From the NCBI GenBank assembly GCA_014529385.2, contig CM043950.1, positions 64,496,935 to 64,560,934 on the forward strand: a stretch of DNA of 64,000 nt. The letters run 5' to 3'. The DNA comes from Adiantum capillus-veneris. Its lineage: Eukaryota; Streptophyta; Polypodiopsida; Polypodiales; Pteridaceae. Below, piece after piece: positions 1 through 10,786 of the stretch (positions are counted from its first letter, which is position 1; every line of letters starts with the position of its first letter). The position numbers were made by a program, and so were the translations under genes. The notes under the pieces were generated by a model, which had not been told where the DNA came from, made no database searches, and saw only the letters and a program-made list of their open reading frames with translations.

Positions 1-2610
1 ACTAAATTACTCAATAACTACTCTCTAATTCTCCATATCATTAGTCTATTACATAATCATAATCCAGTTGTTAATTATTCAAGCAATTAACCTCTCCTAA
101 TCATAGATTAATGCACGATTAGTAAGAAGAAATCTCCCGCTAGTCATCATAGTAAATAATTGTCAAGCCGGTAATGATGTGGAATTGGTCAAGTTCATCC
201 TATTACCACACAATGTTTGAGTAACTAAGTTAGATTCAATATGTTCATAGATTAGAATGTAATTAAGGATAATTAATCCATCATTAATCCGCTAGGAAGG
301 AGAATCCTCTCACCTATGCATATGGTAATTTTGCATCTCTCTACTTACTTTGGGAAGGTGATTGAGCATGTCTAATTCACCCCTCTAGTAATTCAATTAG
401 TAAAAATATGAAATTCCTAATTACCTAGGCCAAGTGTTTAACTTTAGAGCCAATTCCCATAGAACAAGTAAGGTACTATCCATAAATTACTATGTCTTGA
501 AGGAAATCTAACCCCCTTGTATAAAAAGAATTGTTCAGTGATTATAATCTGTCATCTTGATTGTTATGGTACTCTCGGACATTAGTTCTTTTTCTCCAAG
601 TTGTCAATTACGTAGTGAGTATAAAATGGCCCCGGTAAAGAGAACTGGCTTCGGTGGTGCCCACAACCGCGAGGCGGGAACAAGCAACGTGAATGGGAAA
701 GGAAAAGCTCCCATGGACGACCAAGTACCGGCCATCTCACAGGCCAATGACGAGGAAATGGAGGAGGTAGGTCACATTTTCATTCAAGTTGTTTAAATTT
801 AACATTGCATACGATAAGTTAGGAAAGAACATATCCCTAAACATGTTGGAGAAATCCGACGGAAACCTCGGCATTTGAATTCAATTGTATATTAAATTCT
901 AAGTAGGAAAGAATGGTTGATGGATATACTGTTTGAAATAGGAAAGAATGTCTGCTAGGGAAAATTTAGCTCGGCATGTTCATTCTATTTCCAATGTTGA
1001 ACTAGTCCTCATCCCCCTACTGATCACAGGGGGCGGCTCGCGACGATTTCACAGTAGCTAGAGTTACTAGCTTAGGGCCTCTACCCACGACTTGCTTTCT
1101 ATGCAGAGGGAACCCACGTCTTGCTTTCTATGCGGTGGGAATGTCCATGTCGTGTTTTCTATGCGGTGGACATACCTAGTTGTATGGGCAGCTAGGCGAC
1201 AACGGGAGGAGTAAACTCTCGCTGGAGGGGGGATGTTGTACCTCCAGAACATTGGAATTTTAATGAATAAGTTTGAGTAGAATTTTTACTAGAATTACTG
1301 TCTTGGTGCCGCTTTGCAATATTGGACACTGAAATAGTCCCGCATCGACACGAAACCATTTCGAGCGGTTTTCAAGGCGATGGAAGTGAGAGGACGATGG
1401 AGGAAGAGAATTATATTTTCTTTTTGAATTTATGCATAGTGTCAAAACATAACATATTTGTGATAACTTGATTTTGAGTCCTCTATACTTCACTCTTTTT
1501 TTTTTCTTTTTCATGTGTTTGGATGGACATGTTTTACCGTTTAATGCTTGCATATTCCTCTTGCCTTTTCCATCCTTAGACATCGCTTGGAATAGTTTTG
1601 TGTCAACGTCGGACATTTCAACAAGCACTGCCCAACACCGGTGGAGGTGAGTGTGTTCTTTTCCTTTGCATGCTTCTTACTTTGTGCATGGATTAGAATG
1701 GGTTGGTTTCCTTGGCATGCTTCTTAATTTCCTCTTATGTATGTGGAGGACGATGTACCATTGATCATGCATGTTGGGAATTTTTCCAAGCTAGTTTTGG
1801 TATCATAATTGGCTTATACTACAAGGATATTACAAATATAAATGATTGGAATGTATGGTATTTACGCCCTCGCCTCTTGTCATTCTAATCCTCCCCCTAT
1901 TTCTTCCTCTCAGAGCCGAACACTATCGGATATAATCCCGTATCGGCGCGGGATTGTTTCAAGCAATGCTCGGCTTCAAAAGGGAGAAGTTGGTAGAGCG
2001 GGAGAATACAATATAATCTCTTGCTTCTTAAGAGCTATGGAGTTGCGCCCTTGTTAATCTTGAGGATTTTGAGATGTAGCTAATGCATGCATTTTATAGG
2101 ATCTTTAGCTTTATTTAATGTCATGCATTTAATAGGTGATATATCTATTTGTGAGCCTATTAACTGCATTGTGAAGATGATCTTTAAAATCTGTCACCAT
2201 AGATATGGTGTCAAAGCAGCAACTTATTGATTTCTTTGGTACTGAGCTTGGTCACTCTATTTGTGTGCAAAATTTGGTTGAAAATTATTTTTTCGTTTGC
2301 ATGCAGTTCGTCTTCTTCTCTAGAGATAAGGGAGGAGAAGTGCATCCACTCCAAAACTTGTATATAGTAATCAAGTAAGCTTTGCAATGGAGACAGACCT
2401 GTCTGATAGTAGTGATAGTCAAAACATTGGCTTAGGCACTTTGTATGATGTAGATCAGGAGCATTAGTAGATTTTGGAGATCATTTGGAACACCTTGTAA
2501 GAAATTATATTTCTCTCTCTATAAATTTTTCTTTAAATACACTCTCACCTTTATTAAGTACGTCCAAATGGACAACTAGACACTCTAAAAAGTGAATCCA
2601 ACTTTCCATA
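1..2610. other. AT-rich tract, no firm gene
   Basis: No ORF here looks like a conserved protein. A short frame on the plus strand opens at the ATG at 626 and could code about 45 residues before a GT-type splice donor near 763, but nothing supports it beyond its composition. Near 1220-1233 the sequence CTGGAGGGGGGA followed by TGTTGTACC resembles a polypurine tract plus LTR start, so part of this tract may be the tail of an old retroelement. No partner LTR was found. Confidence 0.4.
1083..1180. repeat. Short tandem repeat, three degenerate copies
   Basis: Three successive copies of a ~30-bp unit are built around the phrase CTTGCTTTCTATGCGGTGG (the third has GTGTTTTCTATGCGGTGG). Unit spacing is about 30 bp. 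It lies just before the polypurine-like tract at 1220-1232, so it may belong to the untranslated tail of an old LTR element. Confidence 0.55.
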
Positions 2611-2611
2611 A

Positions 2612-3105
2612 TAATCTTTAAGAATGGTCATCTTTTCAGTAGGTGATACTTATTTAATATTGCTTTCGTCGTCAGTGAAATACAAAAAAAAAAATCATGA
2701 AAATGTCAATAGAGGTAGAATTTGAAGCTTTTGACACCTACAATGTGTTCGGAACACCCGTAAACCTAAAAAACGGATTCCTACTTGCTTCCTTTTGACA
2801 CCCAGAGAGGAAGGAAAAGCCAAAAAAACCCCTATAAATGGGGTTTTTGTTTCAAAATACCTCACACGCCTTTCATCAAAAATTCCTTTTACGGGTTTTT
2901 GGCCTTTTCTCCGTCTCTAACTGTCATCCATTTTTTAGGTTTTTGAGCGTTTCGGACCATCAAACTCTACCTCTAGTTGATAGTTTTGTGATTTTTCTTG
3001 TATTTTAATGATGACGAAAGAAATATTAAATGAGTAACATGTACCGCACGAAAAAGACACTTACATAGAATGAAAAGATGACCATTTTCAAGGATCGCTA
3101 GATTA
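2612..3105. repeat. Foldback (hairpin) element, MITE-like
   Basis: The left arm (about 2612-2835) and the reverse complement of the right arm (about 2890-3100) align along most of their length. Matching blocks from the outside inward include AATGGTCATCTTTTCA, a TTTAATATTGCTTTCGTC/TTTAATATTTCTTTCGTC block, AGAGGTAGA(A/G)TTTGA, CCTAAAAAA(C/T)GGAT and an AAAGCCAAAAA block. The loop region holds a separate perfect mini-hairpin, AAAACCCC-TATAAAT-GGGGTTTT. No ORF is present. This is either a foldback or MITE-type DNA element, or a hairpin that could feed small RNAs if transcribed. I did not resolve target-site duplications, so the outer limits are approximate. Confidence 0.7.
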
Positions 3106-3552
3106 TTAAATAAGTAAGTGACACCTTCTTCATATTTTTATTAACATCAACCTATTTTTCTATGTAGCATTGATTCTTCTCTCATTGGAAGAGCTCTTTT
3201 TCCTCTCTCTTCTAAAAGGCCCTCCAAACGAACTTCGAAATCTCCTAACGGTAGCGACTATTGAGGCTTATGTGCAGATAGTGCCTTTCAAAATGAGACC
3301 TGAAATATGTCCATGTATTGATGATAATGACGATAAGACATTACACATGGATAGAGAAGACGACATCCTAAGTGAAAAAAGAGTGAAGTTAAACCTATGG
3401 TTTACTTCTATATGTTGTTGCTAATTGACAAATGCTCTTGGCACACAGAGCTTGCGTCATTCCATGTCTTTTGTTTTTCCTAGAGAGCACGTTGTTATGC
3501 ATGCACGCATGCGATCATAGATGTTTAGCTTTATCATGGGACAACATTACCA
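3106..3552. other. Left flank of gypsy element A, no gene seen
   Basis: AT-rich sequence with stop codons in all frames at short intervals. It contains the palindromic stretch GCATGCACGCATGC near 3498-3511. It is the pre-insertion neighbour of element A and continues, after removal of A, at 16545. Confidence 0.4.
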
Positions 3553-3557
3553 TTGCA

Positions 3558-5185
3558 TGTCATAATAACTGATATATAATTCTCCTAAATGATTTTCTTA
3601 TGTTAAACTGATCATTTAATATGGGGAAGTACCAGGGGAGAGAAAGTTAGAATATTGGTTAAGCTGGCAGACCGGCCACATTAGGGATCCAAAGGAGGGA
3701 AAATAGGGATCCAAAGGGGGGCCATCTGCAAAAGAGCAATGTGCAACAATGGGCTCCAAAGACCTAAGGGTTCAGCCCATTAAGACTTCCAAAATGCTAA
3801 GGTTCCAAAATTCAAAGGTAAGTCCAAATGGTCAAGTTTAGTGGAATTGGATGCTTTGTGTGTGTACAAAAAAGTCCTCAAGACTCCTACATAGGAGGGG
3901 GCGAGCCCTGTAAGTAGGGGATGAGAGAGAAACACACACACACACTCACAAGCACCCTTTACACAAAGGGAATAGGGGACACATGTCAGCTCCCTAGCCC
4001 AGTTGCCCACAAGGTGCACTCAAATTCTATTGGATGGCCATAGAGGTGGACCAATGAGAATTAGTCTAGATTAAATATAGCTTAATTCATTTAAAAACGC
4101 TTAATAAAATAACCAATAATAATTAAGCTCTCTAGAAGACTACTGGCAAGTCTCCCAAGGGGTCCAATGAGCATTCAGCAGCCCCATGGCTTGCCTGATT
4201 CCTATTGGCCAGAAGACAAAGGGGTCCAATGAGAGTTTAGTAGCATTAATTAATTACATAAATCTCCCACAAAAGGGGAAAGGGGGACACATGTCAGAAG
4301 GCTATCACTTATGCTATTTAGTTCTTACTGGCTAAGCCTGGCATGGGCCAATGGGGTGTCTGCATGAGTAAATGCAAGAGGGGTCGACCAAGAGAGAGAG
4401 GGGGCTGAATTTGTCAAGGCATTATTCCACACACACTCACACTAGCTCATGTGTGAAGCAAGAAGACTCTCTCTCTCCTTCTCAAGATTTAATGAAAAGC
4501 TCATCATCTACTCCAAGCTTGTGAGAAGGGAGGCCTACACCAACAACTCTTGGCTTTGTGATGAAAATCCAACCAAGAGCCAAGCTTCAATGCATGCTCA
4601 TCTCCTCTACCATGCTAATTACTAATCTATGCGAAGCTAGTATGAGTGAGTATGTGAGGAGATGTACTTCTTTCTCGTAAGACTACTCCTTCTTCCTCTC
4701 AATCTACTCTTTCTTGTAAGACTACTCCTTCTTCCTCTCAATCTACTCTCATACCCCGCTAGCCCTCACCATCTTCGAAGGTGTGTGAGGTCTTGAGTCT
4801 GAGACCGTGAGGGAATTGATGTTGTGTTTTATAAGTGTTTACTTAGTGCTTGAAGCTTCCATCTTCATTGCACTAGCTAGTTATTGAAGGAACACAAATA
4901 ATTGTATTGTAAAATGTCTCCCTTCATGGGGGAAACCTATAATACAAAGCCTTTTGGAGGGGGGACTGGTTCCATGTAAATCCGGTCCTCAACTATTGTC
5001 AATAGTTTAATTTCTCTCTCTTTTGAAGTATTGTTCATGCCTATCTAACTAGGTGTTATGATTTTTGTTGCTCTCTCCACCCAAGCACTCTTGTTATGCT
5101 CATTAGGAATCTATTTTAATGAAATGCTCACTATGTTCATGCTATTTTTCGCTACACACAAGTTATTAAGCCATTAAATGTTACA
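3558..5185 (+). repeat. 5' LTR of gypsy A
   Basis: Starts TGTCATAATAAC and ends TTAAATGTTACA, 1,628 bp. It matches 14945-16539. It contains a (CA)n run near 3930 and a short tandem duplication (ACTACTCCTTCTTCCTCTCA) near 4680-4740 that the 3' LTR lacks, which accounts for most of the length difference. Confidence 0.95.
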
Positions 5186-5186
5186 T

Positions 5187-5198
5187 TGGTATCAGAGC
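5187..5198 (+). promoter_or_regulatory. Primer binding site of gypsy A (tRNA-iMet type)
   Basis: TGGTATCAGAGC lies one base after the 5' LTR. It is complementary to the 3' end of plant initiator tRNA-Met, the usual primer for plant LTR elements. Confidence 0.93.
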
Positions 5199-5602
5199 AC
5201 AATGTTACTCTTTTCTTGCTCAAGAAGGGAGGTCCTCAAGCTAGCTATAAATGGTTAGTATTATTAACTGCAATTCAATAAGTAGAACAGGGATTTTTCA
5301 GCCTTGCAGTGCGCCCGCCTTCATGCAGATAATGAGGTATCACCGTCGAGAGCTATGGTCTTAATAGTGGAGTCCAACGGGGCTTGCCTATGGCTTAACC
5401 ACTATTGAGCATTTAGAAGCTTGACAAGAGTTGGTGTTGTTTTGGTGTTGAAAGACCCTCTCTTCTATTCCTTGCAATTAATGGTATTCGAGCCACGGGT
5501 ACAGTAGCTTGAGTGCTTTTCTAAAGGGGTAAAGAGGAGTAGCAACTAGGGCTTGAAGTGCCAAAGTACACCTAAAAAAGTTTAGACCTAAAAGCTATTA
5601 GA

Positions 5603-8600
5603 ATGGCTAACAATAGTTAAGAGAGTAAAATTAATGTTGATAGGTTTGATTTTGCTAATGAGCAAGCTACTAATGATGCCCCTATGCTTGTTAACTACCT
5701 TGTCTCTAGGCTTCAACAAGCCATGGGCAATCCATCCCTCCAAAGTGAAGTGCAACGGCAGCTTCGTGCTCATGGGATTCTCCAAACTCCCCACCATGAA
5801 GCGAGAGTACCTAGGAAGCCTCCTTGTGAGACCTTCAAAAGAGGCTACTCTCCAATTCGGGAAGAAGAAGAGGATCCATACGAAGGGCTCAAAAATTTTC
5901 TTCTTGATGATGCATCTCCTTCCCAAAGGAGAACTCAAGATCCCCCACCCAAGGAACGAGAAAGAAGTGAGTCTCCTGCCACCTTGGCAGAGATGGCTCC
6001 ACAAGGACGGCGGGCAAAACTCTCTCCATCACCTCCTAAACAGAGAAGACCATCGCACACTTCTCCACACCATAATTCAAAGAAGGATGACAGAAAACAA
6101 GAGAAGAAAAAGGCAAGAAAGAGGTCACCCTCTTCTCCATCTTCTTCATCTTATGAAAGTGATGGTGCAGACAGAGAGGATCAAGACAAGAAAAAGGCGA
6201 GAAATAGGTCACCCTCTTCTCCATCTTCCTCAAATTCTTCATCTTCTGAAGAAAGCGATGGTGCAACTTTTGAACCATAAAAAATAGGAGGCCATAGGAA
6301 ATCCTATGCTGCATGGAAGAGGTCATCCAAGCTCAAGAAGTTCAAAGAGGGAGGAAAGAGCATCTCTTTCCTTACCTACGATGGCATCTTTGGTGCTACG
6401 AACAAATTCCTGGCCTTTATCCAACAATTTGATGCGGCGTTTGGAGATGAGGGCTTTACGGAGTCCTCTAAACTACACCATGTAGCCATGCACTTTCAAA
6501 AGTCCGCCAGGCAATGATGGTCTAGAATACGGGCCAACGGTGAAGCTCCACGAACATGGAAAGCTTTAAGAGCTTCCATCATGAAGCAGTTTTTGGCCAT
6601 CGATGCCAAAGACAAAGTACTCACCGGATGGCAAAGCTTGAAGCTATCTCCCTACAGATCCATTCACAAATATGTAGACAAGTATTGGGACTTACATCTC
6701 AAAGCCACTGTCTTCAAAAAGATGGATTTTGGAGAGCAGAAACAACAATTTTTTGCGGGCTTAACTGAAGAAATGGTGGAGTATGTCAACTCCCAAAGGC
6801 CACGCACCATATCTGCGTTTATACACCATACTATGGTGGCTTCTTGAATCAATTTCCAAACAGCGACTAAGAGAAATCTTAAGCCCACGAAAAACAAGGG
6901 TTCCAATGAGCCTAAGGGGAAGGAAAATGTCCAAAAGTCTCCTGGACAATTCCAATAACAACAAAGCTAAAGAGAAGGGAGTTTACAAAGGCAAAAACAA
7001 ACTCTCTCCAAAAGAGCTTGAGCCATTATCGGAAGGATAACCGTTGTTTCAAGTGTGGTGAGCAAGGGTATGCGTACCGTGCTTATCCCCAAAAGAACAC
7101 CCGCCATGAGCCTCCTAGAGCTACCTTGGTCGAAATCCAAGAAGAGGAAGCTCGTCACAAAGGATCTCCTCTATGCCATGCTTGGGGAAAGGTAAGAGAA
7201 CATGATGCTTTTATTCTCTTTGACCCTGGTTCTACTCACAATTTCATATCCATAGAGTTGGCCACCAAGCTAGTCATCCAAGCCTATGAGATGGGAGATG
7301 TCCTACTTGCAGATGGTGCTTTCAAGGGGCAAGAAGCTTCAATCATTCCCTGAATTGGGAAATTGAGGCTCCACGTCCAAAGCTATGTGGACAAAGAGGA
7401 CTTCTTAAAGTCTCCTCTCAAGCACGAGGATGTAATCCTAGGGGCACCATGGTTTGATCGCATGGCTGCCAATGTTAAATTCCCTAAAAGGAAAATCTAC
7501 TTTAAGTATAAAGAGCTCTATTTCCGTGTACATAAATTTTATTAAAGATTCTCAAAATAAACCTAATGCTTTAGCAAAAGAAAATATAAACAATCACAAG
7601 GAATTAGAGTTATCCAATTTTCTCAAGGGGTTTCAAGATGTCTGTATTTACGACATCCCTTGTGAACTACGTCCTAAACGAGGCAATGATGACCATGCAT
7701 TTGAACTTCTTCCAGGAAGTTCACCGCCTTATAGAGTTTCTCAAGCTCAACAAGAGGAGATTATGCAAAAAGCGCATGAGTTAATTGAGAAGGGCATGGT
7801 TAGGCCTAGCTCACTCCATTTTGCTCACCCGTGGTATTAGTGCAAAAGAAAGACGGCACATATCGTATGTGTGTCGACTGTAGAGCACTAAATAGGATCA
7901 CTATCAAGAATAGGTTTCCCATTCCACGGGTAGAAGACCTATTCTATAAGCTACAAGGGTTGACCTACTTCAGTAGGATTGACCTAAAAAGTGGCTACCA
8001 TCAAATAAGGATAGTTGATCAAGACATTGAAAAGACTGCATTTTGCACTACATTTGGTCTTTATGAATACATCGTCATGCCTTTTGGCTTGACCAATGCA
8101 CCAGCCACATTCAACCGCTTGATGGAGAAGCTATTCAGGCCTCATTGAACCTTTACTGGAGTGTTCTTTGATGATATTATCATCTACTCTAATATTTCAA
8201 GTCTTAAGAGAGAATAAATTTTATGTTAATCGAAAGAAAAGTGAGTTTTTCTTACAAGAGATTCAGTATTTAGGTCACATTATCTCTCAAGATGGAATCC
8301 AAATTGGATCCATCAAAGTTAGAGGTAATAAAAGGATGGCCTAAACCAAGGAATCTTCATGAACTAAGAAGCTTTATAGGTATGTGTGCATACTACACAC
8401 GCTTCATAGAAAAGTTCTCACTAATAGCAAGACCATTATACGACCTAACAAAGAAAAACGTTAGGTATACATGGTCTGCCAAGGAGAACAATGCTTTCAA
8501 AAATCTTAAAGAAAATCTTATCTCTCAATCTATGCTTACACTGCCGAATCTCTCAAATCCATTTGAGGTCCAATGTGACGCTTGTGGTGATTGCCTTGGA

Positions 8601-10408
8601 GCTGTTTTGCCCCAAGAAGGGCATGCCATAGCCTATGAAAGTCAAAGGCTTGACCCTGTTGAGCAAACTCTAGGCATATATGAAAAGAAACTCCTTGCAG
8701 TTCTACATGCCTTAGACTCATGGAAGCACTATTTACTGGGGACTCCTTTCATTCTGCGGACGGATCACCAAAGCCTTAAGTACTTCATGACGCAGACCAA
8801 GCTCTTCAACAAACAAATGAGGTGGGAAAATTTCCTTTTGCTTTTCATTTTTATATTGCGCACATTGCTGGAAAGCATAATCAAGTAGTCGATGCACTGT
8901 CAAGACGGCCAAGAGTGAATGCAGTTTCCATAGCAACTCACAATGATCTATCTTCTATGATAGATGAGTATGCTATTGATCCCAATTTTAAAGATGTGAT
9001 TTCAGCCCTTGCACTAGGGAAGAAAGAAAAACCATTTGCTTTACAAAATGGTTATCTTCTGTATGGCAGTAGACTATGCGTTACTAACTCACTACTTGAG
9101 AAAGTAATGTATGAATCTCATGCTCCTCCTTATGCAGGGCATACAGGGATCCAGTCTACCCTAAAAGGGATTGAAACATATTTCTATTGGCCTACCATGA
9201 AAGCAAACATACAAGATTATATGTTTCTAAATCTGTGGTATGCCAAAAGATGAAGTTTGATAGAGGGAAGCAACCTGGATTGCTTCAACCTTTTCCAATC
9301 CCTAATTCACCATGGGAGAGCACATCCATGGATTTTATCTTTGGATTGCCTAAGTCTATCCATGGGAATACAGGAATATGGATGATAGTAGACAGGTTCA
9401 GCAAACAAGCTCAATTTATACCTGCCAAAAAGACCATTAAAGCCCATCAAATGGCAACCCTCTTCATATCACAAATCTTCAAGTACCATGGCTTGCCAAT
9501 GTCCATAGTGTCAGATAGACATCCAAGAATGACCAGTAATTTTTGGAAGGTTCTCTTTGAGAATTTAGGGACAAGGCTAAATTTCTCTTCGGCCTATCAC
9601 CCGCAAAGGGATGGCCAAAGTGAAATAGCTAACCTAAAAATTCTTGATCTACTAAAAGTCTATGTAACGGAAGTAGATCAAAGGTCCCAATGGGAGAAGT
9701 ATTTACCCTTAGGGGAGTATGCTTACAATAACGTTGTCCATACTTCCACGAGAAAAGCACCTTTCGAGGTAATTGAAGGAAGATCAAAAAGTCCCGTGCT
9801 ACTTAAGGTACACGGGAAGATCTTTGCTCCATATGAGTATAGCCGAGATCTACAAGAATCTTTCCAAAAGATTAAGGATGTTATCTCTATCTCATAGCAA
9901 AGTCAAAAGGCTACTGCTGATAAGCACAGAAGAGGCCAAGCCTTTAAAGAACATGATTGGGTCTTACTAAAATTTCCCAAGGCTCGATTAAGGCACACGA
10001 CGGGCAAGAATCCTATGGGACACCAAAAGTACTATGCTAAATTAACAAAAAGGTACTATGGTCCCTTCCAGATTCTTAGACGAATCAATGAGATGGCCTA
10101 TCAGCTCAAGTTGCCCGGCCATTGGCTCATACACAATGCTTCCATGTGAGCCTACTAAAGCCTTACAAAGGAGAGCCACCTCAAGAACCAACTATTGAAG
10201 ACCCATCGGAGATCTAGGAACAAGAAGAGGTTTTGTAGCCCGAGTCCATTTTCCGACATGAAGACAAGGTATTAAGAGGCGGTAAGATTATCAAACGGTA
10301 TCTTATTAAGTTCAAGAATTATCCTTTGAAGATGCTAGATGGATGCAAGGCATACAATTAAAGGATAACCTAAACCTTGTCAATGCTTACAATGCTTCCC
10401 TAGAGTAA
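5603..10408 (+). pseudogene. Gag-pol polyprotein of gypsy A, heavily broken
   Basis: The frame opens at the ATG at 5603, equivalent to the element B start, but meets TAA five codons later. Recognisable blocks follow in order: basic/Ser-rich gag N-terminus (5684-6280), gag core (6390-6845), zinc knuckle where both His and last Cys are replaced by Tyr (about 7050), protease with DPGS (about 7225), reverse transcriptase with FFDDIIIYS (about 8160), RNase H (8560-8890), integrase (9100-9700), GPY/F-like segment (about 10050) and chromodomain (10256-10408). Breaks include stops at 6278, 6515 and 6845, a small deletion after the FDD motif near 8190, and several frameshifts. It cannot make a working polyprotein. 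The copia insertion at 10483 lies just beyond the stop codon, so it did not cause the decay. Confidence 0.93.
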
Positions 10409-10482
10409 GCAAATGTACAAATGTTTAAAATGAACAAAGTTTTTGTCTTATAAGACTCTCTTTTTCTTTATTGTGCACAAAT

Positions 10483-10711
10483 TGTTGGAATTAGGGTTGC
10501 AGAGAAACGCACACAGCTTGGAGAAGTGACGAAGGAAGCTCAAGGCACACAATAGAGAGTGTGTTTCTTAGTATGCAATGGAAATATAGATAGCCCTAGA
10601 GTGATGGGCGTATATACAATGCACGGGGAAAAAAACCTCCTAAAGAGGGAAAAAATGCCCCGGAGATCCTAATGTGGTCACACACATCACTACCACATGT
10701 ATATGGTAACA
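10483..10711 (-). repeat. 3' LTR of decayed copia
   Basis: 229 bp; matches 14433-14659 closely. The adjoining AATCCCCCC at 10712-10720 is the complement of the polypurine tract. Confidence 0.94.
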
Positions 10712-10786
10712 AATCCCCCCTGGAGTGATGCGGTGAACAAGAGCTGGCACATGAGTAAAGGGAAGTGCCATGCCCTGAGGACATGA

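Noticed and set aside
557-796. 79-codon ORF with KGKAPMDDQ segment
   Set aside because: Could be a first exon, but no downstream exon or homologue is recognised; left as a note only.
5634-6287. 217-codon frame overlapping gypsy A gag
   Set aside because: Alternative frame of the gag N-terminus; the 5684-6280 frame aligns with element B gag and is the true one.
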